A stretch of DNA of 64,000 nucleotides from Panacagrimonas sp963975245 (GTDB lineage Bacteria > Pseudomonadota > Gammaproteobacteria > Nevskiales > Nevskiaceae), in contig CAXBFJ010000008.1 in NCBI GenBank assembly GCA_963975245.1, positions 186,001 through 250,000 of the forward strand. Reading direction: 5' to 3'. The notes beneath the pieces were generated by a model that saw only the letters and a program-made list of their open reading frames with translations, was not told the origin of the DNA and made no database searches. Both the position numbers and the translations under genes were made by a program. Each line of letters starts with the position of its first letter. Position 1 is the stretch's first letter. This document shows positions 25,712 to 34,344 of the stretch, one piece after another.

Positions 25712-26390
25712 GGAATCTTCAGTATCTCAGTGGGCCGTACAGGCTCGGGACGTCAAACACCAGATTAGCAGCGGCGAAAACCTGCTGACGATTCTGGATG
25801 GTGTGAACTTGGACATCGCCCGGGGCGAATCAGTTGCCATCGTTGGTCGCAGTGGCTCCGGCAAGACCACGCTGCTGTCGATGTTGGCGGGCCTTGACCG
25901 GCCCAGTAGCGGGGAAATCGAGTTGGCAGGCACCGACCTTGCAGCGCTGGACGAGGATTCCAGGGCACGGCTTCGTGCGGGTAGGGTCGGCTTTGTGTTT
26001 CAGTCCTTTCAGTTGTTGGGCGGTTTTACCGCGCTGGAGAACGCACGTCTGGGCGCAGATCTGGCCGGACACCCGGATGCACTGGAGCGGGCGCGCAAGG
26101 CGCTGGATCAGGTTGGCTTGAGTGCGCGCTCTGCGCATCACCCTTACCAGATGTCAGGTGGCGAGCAGCAGCGCGTCGCCATTGCCCGTGCCTTTGCGGC
26201 TGGCCCGGACATCCTGTTTGCTGACGAACCCACCGGCAATCTCGATTCAGCCACCGGCGAGCAGATCATTGACCTGCTGTTCCAGCTCAATCGGGAGCAG
26301 GGGGCAACCCTGATTCTGGTCACCCACGACGATCAGCTCGCCAGCCGATGCCAGCGCGTTCTGACCCTGGAAGAAGGCAAGGTGCACTGA
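25710..26390 (+). CDS. ybbA: ABC transporter ATPase YbbA (LolD-like)
   Basis: A 226-residue ATPase: Walker A VGRSGSGKTT, Q-loop FVFQSFQLL, signature MSGGEQQRVAIARA, Walker B ILFADEPTGNLDS, and switch His in ILVTHDDQ. The LolD/MacB/FtsE-like sequence pairs with FtsX-fold permeases; YbbA-YbbP is the relevant pair. Start at 25710 overlaps the divergent tesA start. The cognate permease is not adjacent: it lies 5.4 kb downstream. Confidence 0.93.
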   Translation: MESSVSQWAVQARDVKHQISSGENLLTILDGVNLDIARGESVAIVGRSGSGKTTLLSMLAGLDRPSSGEIELAGTDLAALDEDSRARLRAGRVGFVFQSFQLLGGFTALENARLGADLAGHPDALERARKALDQVGLSARSAHHPYQMSGGEQQRVAIARAFAAGPDILFADEPTGNLDSATGEQIIDLLFQLNREQGATLILVTHDDQLASRCQRVLTLEEGKVH

Positions 26391-26642
26391 ATCGCGCATC
26401 CGGCACGTCGCGATGCACGCGCAGCGGCTTGAGAGCGGGGCAGTACAAGGCAGATGGAGGGTCGGCAGGTTCTGTCGCTGCAGTAGCTGCATTATCTGAA
26501 TTTGATCATCAGACTGTGCCTGTTCTTTGCTAGGCTCGCGCCACGGCAAGGCGTCGCGATCACGCTTTCCTCGTGATGGTTCTGCAGAGCAACTCAAGCA
26601 CGCAGAAGTTTCACCCCGTGATCGCTGAGTGACTCACCGACC

Positions 26643-27833
26643 ATGCTCCTGCTGAGCCCCTATCCGCCGATTGCCGCGATATTGATCGCGCTCCTGACTG
26701 TGCGCTTCCTGCCGGGCCGCGCACAGGAAACGTCACCGCAAGCCGGTCGCTTTGATGCGCTGGATGGTCTGCGCGGGTATCTCGCATTCAGCGTTTATAT
26801 CCACCATTCCGCGTTCTGGTATTTCTATCTGCACGAGGGAGTCTGGGCCTCCTTCGAGTCGCGCTACATGCATTTCGGACATAGCGCGGTAGCCATGTTC
26901 TTCATGATCACCGGCTTTCTGTTTTTCTCGAAGTTGCTGGACGCACGCGGCCGTGGCATTGACTGGCGGCGGCTGTATCTGTCGCGCGTGCTGAGGTTGA
27001 CCCCCCTGTATCTGTTTGCGATGGCAGCGCTTTTTACAATCGTGGCGATTGAGTCCGATTTTGAGATTCGAGAGAGCTGGCAGGCGCTGATCCTCAAGTC
27101 CCTGACCTGGCTGAGCTTCACTGTAGGCGGCCAGCCGGACCTCAATCATGTGGCGGATACCCGCCATGTACTGGCGGGCGTGACCTGGACCCTGGCCTAC
27201 GAATGGGCGTTTTATCTGAGCCTGCCGATCATTGCGCTGTGCATCGGCGTGCGTCCCGGCATGGGCTGGGTGCTGGTGGGCGCGCTGGGCGTCGCACTGT
27301 TCGTGACCGAGTTGCATGACCTGCTCGGCTACCGCGCTTTCCTGGCGGGCATGGTCGCTGCGGTGTTGGTGCGGTCAGACAAAATATCTGCGGTATGCAG
27401 GAGTCGTCTGGGTTCGGTGACAGCAATAGCGCTGGCCGCGACGGCGATCTGCTTTTTCGATTCGGCATACAACCGCATTGCGCTCTTGCTGTTCAGCGTC
27501 GTCTTCCTGATTGTTGCCGGCGGAAACCACCTGTTCGGGATGTTGTCGTTGGCGTGTGCTCGCAGACTGGGCGACATGGGATACAGCATCTATCTGCTGC
27601 ACGGGGCGGTTCTCTACATCGTGTTTCGGTATGTCATCGGGTTTGAATCTGCCGGCGGCTTCACACCCTTGCAGCATTGGCTGGTGATCCAGTGCGTGGT
27701 TCCCGCTTTGATCGTTCTGTGTGACCTCACGTTTCGATACATCGAGAAGCCGGGCATGAACGCAAGCCCAAGAGTCAACGGCTGGCTGAAGATGCGCGAT
27801 CAACAGCGTTCGCCACTCGCCACGAAGCCCTGA
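26643..27833 (+). CDS. Acyltransferase 3 family membrane protein (OafA/YrhL-like)
   Basis: A 396-residue integral membrane protein with about ten hydrophobic segments. It shows the acyltransferase 3 opening FDALDGLRGYLAFSVYIHHSA (with the catalytic His) in outline, a FFMITGFLFFSKL segment with an R-containing YLSRVLRLTPLY loop, and TLAYEWAFYL. Such proteins acetylate extracellular sugars or other glycoconjugates. No SGNH domain is attached. It lies between ybbA and a metal module. The 252 bases before it contain no gene I can support. Confidence 0.85.
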   Translation: MLLLSPYPPIAAILIALLTVRFLPGRAQETSPQAGRFDALDGLRGYLAFSVYIHHSAFWYFYLHEGVWASFESRYMHFGHSAVAMFFMITGFLFFSKLLDARGRGIDWRRLYLSRVLRLTPLYLFAMAALFTIVAIESDFEIRESWQALILKSLTWLSFTVGGQPDLNHVADTRHVLAGVTWTLAYEWAFYLSLPIIALCIGVRPGMGWVLVGALGVALFVTELHDLLGYRAFLAGMVAAVLVRSDKISAVCRSRLGSVTAIALAATAICFFDSAYNRIALLLFSVVFLIVAGGNHLFGMLSLACARRLGDMGYSIYLLHGAVLYIVFRYVIGFESAGGFTPLQHWLVIQCVVPALIVLCDLTFRYIEKPGMNASPRVNGWLKMRDQQRSPLATKP

Positions 27834-27919
27834 TTTCTGGTCTTCAAGCGACGGATGAAGCCGAAGCTCGAACTGGTCACGGCGGAACTTTTCAGCGATC
27901 CTGTGGTCTGGTAGATCGT

Positions 27920-27938
27920 CATGCAGATGAACTGCATG
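27920..27938. promoter_or_regulatory. Inverted repeat upstream of the metal module
   Basis: CATGCAG (27920-27926) and CTGCATG (27932-27938) form a perfect 7-base inverted repeat around five bases, 14 bases before the ATG of the Cys-rich gene. It could be an operator or a small hairpin; no regulator gene of an obvious metal type is nearby. Confidence 0.3.
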
Positions 27939-27952
27939 CAATCGAGGGCGTT

Positions 27953-28330
27953 ATGAGCACGGTTGTATTGCAACGCGGACTGAAATGGGCATTTGTGCTG
28001 GTGATGATTGCCGGCACCTGGCCGATGGCCGTCTTCGCTGCACCAGCAAACGCGCAAGTTGCGGGCCAATGGCAGGCCGCTGATGTTCCGCCCTGCCACG
28101 GTGATGCACAACCGGCGGCGTCGCCCGCCAAAGCCACGCCATGCCCGGAAGGATGCTGCAGCCAGGGAGATTGCGGCGTCATGAGTTGCGGTTTTTCCAG
28201 CGGTGCTGGCGCCTGCGCCAAGGGCGGCTTCCAGATTGCGCTGCGGCCTGAGGTGATGCGCGTGCAACTGGGGCCGCGTCATTTGCCGCAAACCCCTGCC
28301 GAACGATTTCTGCGACCGCCGATCGCTTGA
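27953..28330 (+). CDS. Secreted Cys/His-containing protein of a copper-type metal cluster (DUF2946/CopL-like)
   Basis: A 125-residue exported protein: signal peptide ending MAVFAAP, then a metal-binding-like region (PPCHGD, CPEGCCSQGDCGVMSC) and a C-terminal tail ending FLRPPIA. Small secreted proteins with HxC/Cys clusters and an RPPIA terminus occur beside copper-resistance genes; I recognise the style but not a certain family. It starts a plus-strand run with three other metal-related genes. Confidence 0.6.
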   Translation: MSTVVLQRGLKWAFVLVMIAGTWPMAVFAAPANAQVAGQWQAADVPPCHGDAQPAASPAKATPCPEGCCSQGDCGVMSCGFSSGAGACAKGGFQIALRPEVMRVQLGPRHLPQTPAERFLRPPIA

Positions 28331-28408
28331 TTTCCTGATCAGAGAACTTGCGTCGTGCACCTTGTGCACGGCCCACGCTGCTGTGTGCAGCGAATTCAGG
28401 AGATTATG

Positions 28409-29065
28409 ATGAAACAGAATCTGAGCCGATGTCTGGGCGCGTTTGCCTTATTGCTGGCCTCAGGCAGTGCCATGTCAAAACCTATCGCATGGGCGGATGG
28501 CTGGACTTTGATGAGTGAGTACGGCGCCGGAACCATGACCGAAGCGCAAGTCTTTTATGCCCCTACTTACTGGGCTTCACTGGGTGCAGGCTGGGTCAAT
28601 TTTGTTGCCGAAGATGACAGCTTCGACCGGCGTATCAGCTACGTGCGTGGGAACCTGCTGGCCAAACGCTGGAATCTGCCCGCTGCGCAGGCCAACGTCT
28701 TTGCCTGGGGCGGAGTGGGGCGCGCTACCGGCAATGAATTTCGTGGTGCGATATTCGCCCATCACTATGGCTTCCAGGCTGATTACGAGACGCGCAAGGT
28801 CTACGTGTCGTGGAAGTCTGACGCGCAGGTAACGAAGCGTTTCGAGCACCGCACCGACACCCTTCAGCTTGGCGTCGCCCCGTACGAGCATGACTACGAC
28901 ACGCTGGCGACCTGGTTTCTGGTGCAGGCCCGCCACTACACCGGCGGCATCTACGACGGCGTAGAGCCTGCGCTGATCCTGCGTCTGTTCAAGGGCGGCA
29001 GCTGGCTCGACATTGGTGCAACCAGTGACGGCAAGTTGCAGGCCATGTTGATGTTTGTTTATTGA
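28409..29065 (+). CDS. Outer-membrane-like protein of unknown function in the metal module
   Basis: A 218-residue protein with a signal peptide (LGAFALLLASGSAMSKP) and alternating hydrophobic/aromatic strands (EAQVFYAPTYWASLGAGWVNF, ANVFAWGGVGRA, KVYVSWKS), ending with a terminal aromatic residue (MFVY), all typical of a small beta-barrel. AGGAG lies six bases before ATG 28409; ATG 28406 is the alternative. I do not know a named family. It sits between a Cys-rich exported protein and a MerP-like protein, so a role in metal passage or sensing is plausible but inferred. Confidence 0.6.
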   Translation: MKQNLSRCLGAFALLLASGSAMSKPIAWADGWTLMSEYGAGTMTEAQVFYAPTYWASLGAGWVNFVAEDDSFDRRISYVRGNLLAKRWNLPAAQANVFAWGGVGRATGNEFRGAIFAHHYGFQADYETRKVYVSWKSDAQVTKRFEHRTDTLQLGVAPYEHDYDTLATWFLVQARHYTGGIYDGVEPALILRLFKGGSWLDIGATSDGKLQAMLMFVY

Positions 29066-29079
29066 ATTGGAGAACCATC

Positions 29080-29412
29080 ATGAAAATCATTATTAGCTTG
29101 TTGTTTGCGCTGCTGGCCGCGTTTCCGCAGTTGAGCATGGCGCGCAGCATCGAAGTCGAAGTCAATGGCCTGGTATGTGCGTTCTGCGCGCAGGGCATCA
29201 AGAAGAGCCTTGGAAAATTTCCCGAAGCCGAAGAAGTGTTCGTCAGTCTTGAGAATCGTCTCGTGGCGGTTCAGTTGAAAGAGGGCAGTGATATTGCCGA
29301 TGCTGACCTCAAGAAGGCGATTACCGACGCCGGATACGCCACCGTTGGCATTGAGCGCACCGAGCAGGACATCGAGGCGATCCGGGCCCGCGTCGAGCAG
29401 GAGCAAAAGTGA
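29080..29412 (+). CDS. Periplasmic heavy-metal-associated (MerP-like) protein
   Basis: A 110-residue protein with a signal peptide (MKIIISLLFALLAAFPQLSMA) and one HMA ferredoxin-like domain: VNGLVCAFCAQGIKKSL carries the CxxC metal-binding pair (in place of the usual GMTCxxC). The C-terminal part is helical and charged. Periplasmic single HMA proteins such as MerP capture Hg(II) or Cu(I). ATG 29080 has GGAGA upstream. Its TGA overlaps the GTG of the MerT-like gene. Confidence 0.82.
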   Translation: MKIIISLLFALLAAFPQLSMARSIEVEVNGLVCAFCAQGIKKSLGKFPEAEEVFVSLENRLVAVQLKEGSDIADADLKKAITDAGYATVGIERTEQDIEAIRARVEQEQK

Positions 29413-29816
29413 AGGCGGCATCAGATGCGCCGCTCGACGCACCTTTGCGACGCAACGTCGGCTTGTCTTTCCTCACCCTGCTTGCCAGTAGTGGAACGCT
29501 CATCTGCTGCGTGTTGCCGGCGGTAATGGTGTCGCTGGGCACGGGCGCAGCATTGGCGGGGCTGGTGACAGCCGTGCCCCAACTGGTCTGGTTGTCTGAA
29601 CGCAAAATCTGGGTTTTCTCCCTGGCCGCGCTGCTGCTGGTCTTCTCCGGCGTCATGATCTGGAAAGCACGGCGCCTGCCCTGTCCGGCCGACCCGAAGC
29701 TGGCACGTGCCTGCATGCAGTTGCGCTACTGGAGTGCAGGCCTGTGGTGGGTATCCAGTATTGCAGTTGCTGCGGGTGCGATTTTCGCTTTCCTGCTGCC
29801 CTGGTGGAATGCCTGA
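29409..29816 (+). CDS. MerT-like metal transport membrane protein
   Basis: A 135-residue protein with about three or four membrane segments. The first contains adjacent cysteines (SGTLICCVLPAVMVSLG), as in MerT. A loop carries LPCPADPKLARACMQ, a second Cys pair, before the last helix. In MerT these Cys pairs pass Hg(II) from periplasmic MerP across the membrane. The metal here is unproven and no merA or merR is present, so a copper or other thiophilic metal is equally possible. GTG start overlaps the MerP-like stop. Confidence 0.72.
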   Translation: MKAASDAPLDAPLRRNVGLSFLTLLASSGTLICCVLPAVMVSLGTGAALAGLVTAVPQLVWLSERKIWVFSLAALLLVFSGVMIWKARRLPCPADPKLARACMQLRYWSAGLWWVSSIAVAAGAIFAFLLPWWNA

Positions 29817-29880
29817 GTCCGGCCTTGTCTGCACCCGACTGATAACCTTGGTTCAACACCACAGGGCAGGTTGGGATGTG

Positions 29881-30285
29881 ATGGATGACTGGAACGCGGA
29901 GCAGATCCATGTGTTTGCCGAACGACTGCGCGGAATCGAGGCCGAACTGATGGCGCAGATCGAACAGCGCCGCGAAGCGAGTGCGGCGGTCGAGCTGGAC
30001 CAGACCAAGGTGGGCCGGCTGTCGCGCATGGATGCCCTGCAGCAGCAGGCCATGTCACAGGCCTCCGATCAACGGGCGACGCAACAGTTGGTCCGCGTTC
30101 GGGCGGCCATGACGCGGCTGTCGGAGGGGCGCTATGGTCGTTGTCTGTCCTGTTCGCATCCCCTGTTGCCTGCGCGTCTGGAAGCCGACCCCTGCGCGGT
30201 CCTGTGCATGGATTGCCAGCAGGACAAAGATGAAGAATCGGCGCGGGAAGCCCGGCGCGAAGGCGTGCTTGGACGCCGCGCATGA
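29881..30285 (+). CDS. DksA/TraR-type C4 zinc-finger protein
   Basis: A 134-residue protein with a helical N-terminal coiled coil (residues ~1-85) and a C-terminal C4 zinc finger, CLSC and CMDC separated by about 18 residues. Proteins of this family bind in the RNA polymerase secondary channel (DksA, TraR) or act as unassigned regulators. The tip lacks the DxxDxA motif of DksA, so classical ppGpp partnering is doubtful. ATG 29881 is chosen; GTG 29878 is adjacent. Sits between the metal module and a P450. Confidence 0.8.
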   Translation: MDDWNAEQIHVFAERLRGIEAELMAQIEQRREASAAVELDQTKVGRLSRMDALQQQAMSQASDQRATQQLVRVRAAMTRLSEGRYGRCLSCSHPLLPARLEADPCAVLCMDCQQDKDEESAREARREGVLGRRA

Positions 30286-30319
30286 GCTCCCTTGCACCGC
30301 TAATGAAGAATCTGACCTG

Positions 30320-31747
30320 ATGAGGGTTCCCAACCAGGAAATCTCGGATCTGCCGGGGCCGCGCGGCTGGCCGCTGATCGGCAACCTGCTTGATTTCGAC
30401 GCAGCGACGCTGCATTTCAAGCTGGAAGCCTGGGCCGCCGAGTTTGGCCCCAACTTCCCGGTTCACTTCGGCCCGAAACGCTTGCTTGTCATATCGGAGC
30501 CACAGGGCGTGAGCGAGATACTGCGTGACCGGCCGGAAGGCTTTCGTCGGCTGAGCAGTTTCGAGCCTGTGTTTACCGAACTCGGTGTGTGTGGTGTTTT
30601 CGCCGCCGAAGGCGAGTCGTGGAAACGTCAGCGACGAATCTGGATGTCCTCGCTCAATGCCAATCAGCTGCGTGGCTTCCAGCAGCAGCTGGGCAATGTC
30701 ACCACGCGTCTGCTCAGGCGCTGGCAGGTCTGTGCCGACCAGCAGCGCGTGCTGGACATTGCCGAAGAGCTGATGCGTTACACCGTGGACGTCACCATGC
30801 TTTTTGCACTGGGGCATGACGCCAATACGCTGGAGCAGGACGATGACACCATCCAGCAGCATCTGAACCAGATATTCCCCGCGCTGCAGAGACGGATCGC
30901 AGCGCCGTTCCCGCTTTGGCGCTACTTCAAACGCCGCGCGGACCATCAGCTTGATGACGCACTGGCACAGGTGCGTGCAGAGGTGGACACGCTCATCGCC
31001 AGGGCGCGCGAGCGTCTTGCGGCCCAGGCAGATGATGACAAACAGCCCGGATGCTTTCTGGAAGTGCTGTTGCTGGCCCGGGATGCGGACGGAAGCAAAT
31101 TTTCCGACGACGATGTGTTCTCCAATTGCCTGACGGCCTTGCTTGCCGGCGAAGACACCACGGCCAATACCCTGGCGTGGGTGCTGCATTATTTCTGCGA
31201 GCATCCGGACGTATTCGAGGCTGTGCGTCGCGAAGCCGATGAACTGATGCAGGGTGCGGCGGTGCCGGATGCGCGTGGCTTTCCAGCCTGGCTCGATGCC
31301 ACCGATGCGGTGATCAATGAGACCTTGAGATTGCGTCCCGTAGCGCCCTATCTGCTGGTGACGGCGCAACAGGATTCAATTGTGCAGGGGCTGAGGATTC
31401 CGCCGGGGACCGATGTCGCTTTGCTGTTGCGCAGTGCGGCAGGCAGCGCGCCGTGTACGCTGCCTGCGCCGAGTTTTTCTCCATTTTCAGGTGCCGGCTC
31501 CGAGATGAAGAGCCCGGGCAACGCAGCCACCCTGCCATTCGGTTATGGCCCGCGCATGTGCCCGGGCCGGAATCTTGCATTGGCGGAAATGCGTAGCGTC
31601 ATCCTGATGGTGGCCAGAAATTTTGACCTGCATGCCGTTACGGACTCAGGCCCTGTTCGGGAAAAACTGAGCTTCGCCCTGATGCCTGACAAGCTTCACA
31701 TTCAACTCGCGCGGCGCGAGCACCTGTCCGCTGTTTCCAATCCATAA
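30320..31747 (+). CDS. Cytochrome P450
   Basis: A 475-residue P450. Signatures: the Pro-rich start LPGPRGWPLIGNLLDF, the I-helix oxygen-activation motif LLAGEDTTANT, the K-helix ExxR in NETLRLRPV, and the haem loop PFGYGPRMCPGRNLALAEM with the Cys ligand. The Pro-rich opening and length resemble eukaryotic-like/CYP102-102-type class II bacterial P450s acting on fatty acids. No reductase or ferredoxin gene is adjacent. Start ATG 30320 is chosen by family; the longer open frame upstream runs through the DksA-like gene. Substrate unknown. Confidence 0.93.
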   Translation: MRVPNQEISDLPGPRGWPLIGNLLDFDAATLHFKLEAWAAEFGPNFPVHFGPKRLLVISEPQGVSEILRDRPEGFRRLSSFEPVFTELGVCGVFAAEGESWKRQRRIWMSSLNANQLRGFQQQLGNVTTRLLRRWQVCADQQRVLDIAEELMRYTVDVTMLFALGHDANTLEQDDDTIQQHLNQIFPALQRRIAAPFPLWRYFKRRADHQLDDALAQVRAEVDTLIARARERLAAQADDDKQPGCFLEVLLLARDADGSKFSDDDVFSNCLTALLAGEDTTANTLAWVLHYFCEHPDVFEAVRREADELMQGAAVPDARGFPAWLDATDAVINETLRLRPVAPYLLVTAQQDSIVQGLRIPPGTDVALLLRSAAGSAPCTLPAPSFSPFSGAGSEMKSPGNAATLPFGYGPRMCPGRNLALAEMRSVILMVARNFDLHAVTDSGPVREKLSFALMPDKLHIQLARREHLSAVSNP

Positions 31748-31755
31748 GGTCTTTC

Positions 31756-34203
31756 ATGCGTCGCTGGAGCAAAAACCCGGAGCTGTTGATTCTTGTATTG
31801 GCGGTGGTGATCGCCGTTGCCGCCAGCAGTGCTGTCAGTCTGTTCAGCGATCGGGTTGGCCGTGCGCTGGACGATCAAAGCGGCGAGGCCTTTGGTGCTG
31901 ATGCGGCGATCAGCTCGCGCGATCCGCTTGGCGACGAACTGACGCAGAAAATTGCCGCGCTGGAGCTGTCGACGGCAAAGCTCGTGCAGTTTCCCAGTGT
32001 CGCTTTTCGTGGTGAGCAGTCCTCGCTGGCGGCGGTAAAGGCGGTGGATGCAACGTATCCCCTGCGCGGCAAGCTGCGGACAACGCTGGAGCCTTTTGGC
32101 GTTGAACAGATTGAGTCGCGGGGGCCGGTCAGCGGTGAGGCCTGGGTTGACCTGAGATTGTGGCAAGAGCTTGATCTGAGCCTGGGTCAGGAAATCAGGG
32201 TAGGCGGGCTGGATATCAAGGTGACCCGTTTGCTCAGTTACGAGCCGGATCGCGGCGGCGGATTTTCCGATCTTGCGCCACGGGTTCTCATGTCTACCCA
32301 GGACCTCGCCGCCACCGGACTGGTCACGCGTGGTTCACGCGTGCGCTACAAGAACATGTTCGCCGGTCCTGCTGACAAGATCGAAGGGCTTGCGCAGTTG
32401 GAATTGCCGCGCGGTGCGCGTCTGCAAACCCCCAAGGATGGCAGCGTCGCCATCCGCAGTGCGCTGGACCGGGCCAGGCAGTTCCTGGATATCGCAGTAC
32501 TGTCTGCGATGCTCCTGGCCAGTGCCGCAATCGCCGCTTCAGCGCATCAGCATGGCGTACGTCTGCGCGACGAAGCTGCTGTGATGAAAGCCCTGGGCGC
32601 AACCTCTGCGCGTATCGCCCGGCGCGCCCTGCAGCGTCTTATGCTGCTGTCATCGGGCGCGGGTGCGGTGGGGCTGGCCCTCGGCTTCTCGGCGCAAGCG
32701 GTGGTCGCCCATCTGGCCAGCGGTCTGGTCAACACCGGACTGCCGCCGGTGAATCCCTGGCTGGCCTCGTGGAGTATCGGCTTGTCGCTGCTTCTGGTGT
32801 TTGGATTTGCGGCGCCGCCGTGGCTCGCGGCCCGGCACACCTCGCCGGTGCGCGTGTTTCAGCGGCAGTCTGACCGCGGCAATACGCGGTTCGCAGCCAT
32901 CATCGCGGCGATCGCGGCAGCGGCTTTGATTGCGCTACACACCGGCGATCTGAAACTGGCCTTGATCGTCCTGATCGGAAGCCTGGCGGCTGCGCTGGTC
33001 ATGGCGCTGATGGCCTGGCTGCTGGTGCGCGGACTGGCCGGATTGCGCAGCCGCGGTGGAACTGCCATTCGATTTGGCCTTGCCAATATTGCGCGGCGCA
33101 AGCTGGCCAGTGTCGGGCAGGCCGTTGCCCTGGGTCTCGCGCTGCTGGCGCTGCTGCTGGTGGGTGTGGTGCATTCGGACCTGCTCAAGGGCTGGGAGAA
33201 TCGCTTACCCGACGATGCCCCCAACCAGTTTCTGATCAATATCCGAACCGATCAGGTCAGCGCCGTGGAAAATTTCTTCACCGATCGCGGCTTTGAAAAT
33301 CTACGTCTGTGGCCGATGACGCGCGCGCGGCTGGTCGAGCTGAGAGGCGAAACGGTCAATGCGGACAGCTTTGAAGACCCGGAAACGCGGCGCTGGATCA
33401 ATCGCGAATTCAACATCTCATGGACGGATGAATTTGACGAAGACAATCGCCTGATTGAAGGCAGCTGGTGGCCCGAGGAAACGCACGGAAAACCGTGGAT
33501 TTCTGTGGATGATTACGCCGTGGAGAGACTCAACCTCAAAATCGGCGATACCCTCAAGCTGCAAATTGCCGACCGCGAACTGGAGGTGCAGGTCTACAAC
33601 GTGCGCAAGGTCAGCTGGGACAGTTTCCGCCCCAATTTCTTCCTTGTGGTGGCCCCCGGGCTGATCGATCCGGCCGACGCCCAATGGTTGACGAGCTTCT
33701 ACCTCGCGCCGGAAGCGCGCGGCATGCTCCGCGAGTTGATCAACGCGTTCCCCAACGTGACCGCACTGGATCTGGAAGCCATGATGAATCAGGTTCGCAG
33801 CATTCTTGATCGGGTGGTGGGCGCCGTGGAGTTTCTGTTTCTCTTTACCTTGGCGGCGGGCCTGACCGTTTTGCTGGCGGCCATCGAAGGCACGCGCGCG
33901 GAGCGTGTGCGCGAGTCCGCACTCTTGCGCGCGCTCGGTGCCAGCGACAACACGATTCGTCTCGGCCTGCTTGCCGAGTACGCGGTTCTAGGCTTGGTCG
34001 CCGGCGTCGTCGCGGCAGCCGCGGCGCAGCTGATTGGCTGGGTGCTGTCGGAGCGCATTTTCGAGCTGCCCTACCGGTTCAGCTTCCTTCTGTGGATGTC
34101 TGGTGCGCTTGGTGGCGCGGTTCTGGTGAGTGCGCTCGGGTGGTTGTCGCTGCGCCGAACCCTGTCAACGTCGCCGCGCCAGGTGCTGGCAGCGAGTGCT
34201 TGA
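31756..34203 (+). CDS. ybbP: ABC transporter permease YbbP (FtsX-fold)
   Basis: An 815-residue permease with an N-terminal anchor, a large periplasmic region, then two FtsX-type membrane blocks and a second periplasmic domain. Segments align with my recollection of E. coli YbbP, e.g. NREFNISWTDEFDEDN and RKVSWDSFRPNFFLV, and the coupling-type motif MKALGATSARIARRA. It should partner YbbA, whose gene is 5.4 kb upstream; the nine bases before this ATG follow the P450 stop directly, so it may be transcribed with the P450. Confidence 0.9.
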   Translation: MRRWSKNPELLILVLAVVIAVAASSAVSLFSDRVGRALDDQSGEAFGADAAISSRDPLGDELTQKIAALELSTAKLVQFPSVAFRGEQSSLAAVKAVDATYPLRGKLRTTLEPFGVEQIESRGPVSGEAWVDLRLWQELDLSLGQEIRVGGLDIKVTRLLSYEPDRGGGFSDLAPRVLMSTQDLAATGLVTRGSRVRYKNMFAGPADKIEGLAQLELPRGARLQTPKDGSVAIRSALDRARQFLDIAVLSAMLLASAAIAASAHQHGVRLRDEAAVMKALGATSARIARRALQRLMLLSSGAGAVGLALGFSAQAVVAHLASGLVNTGLPPVNPWLASWSIGLSLLLVFGFAAPPWLAARHTSPVRVFQRQSDRGNTRFAAIIAAIAAAALIALHTGDLKLALIVLIGSLAAALVMALMAWLLVRGLAGLRSRGGTAIRFGLANIARRKLASVGQAVALGLALLALLLVGVVHSDLLKGWENRLPDDAPNQFLINIRTDQVSAVENFFTDRGFENLRLWPMTRARLVELRGETVNADSFEDPETRRWINREFNISWTDEFDEDNRLIEGSWWPEETHGKPWISVDDYAVERLNLKIGDTLKLQIADRELEVQVYNVRKVSWDSFRPNFFLVVAPGLIDPADAQWLTSFYLAPEARGMLRELINAFPNVTALDLEAMMNQVRSILDRVVGAVEFLFLFTLAAGLTVLLAAIEGTRAERVRESALLRALGASDNTIRLGLLAEYAVLGLVAGVVAAAAAQLIGWVLSERIFELPYRFSFLLWMSGALGGAVLVSALGWLSLRRTLSTSPRQVLAASA

Positions 34204-34344
34204 GGTGTTGGAGTGATGATTCACAGATGCATTCAGGTCAGCGAGCAAAAACAGCGTCGAGCCGCTGCGAAATAAGGCAGAATCGCGCGCCGCCGCATCC
34301 CGAGGGCGGGTGCCGGGCGTATTGGAAAGGGGTGCAACAGTGTC

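Noticed and set aside
29409..29816. Calling the metal module a mercury resistance (mer) operon
   Set aside because: No MerR regulator, MerA reductase or MerC/MerF gene is present, and the HMA motif differs from classic MerP; the metal is therefore left open.
29726..31369. 547-codon minus-strand open frame across the DksA-like and P450 genes
   Set aside because: Antisense to a P450 with all its signature motifs; no recognisable domain in the antisense product.
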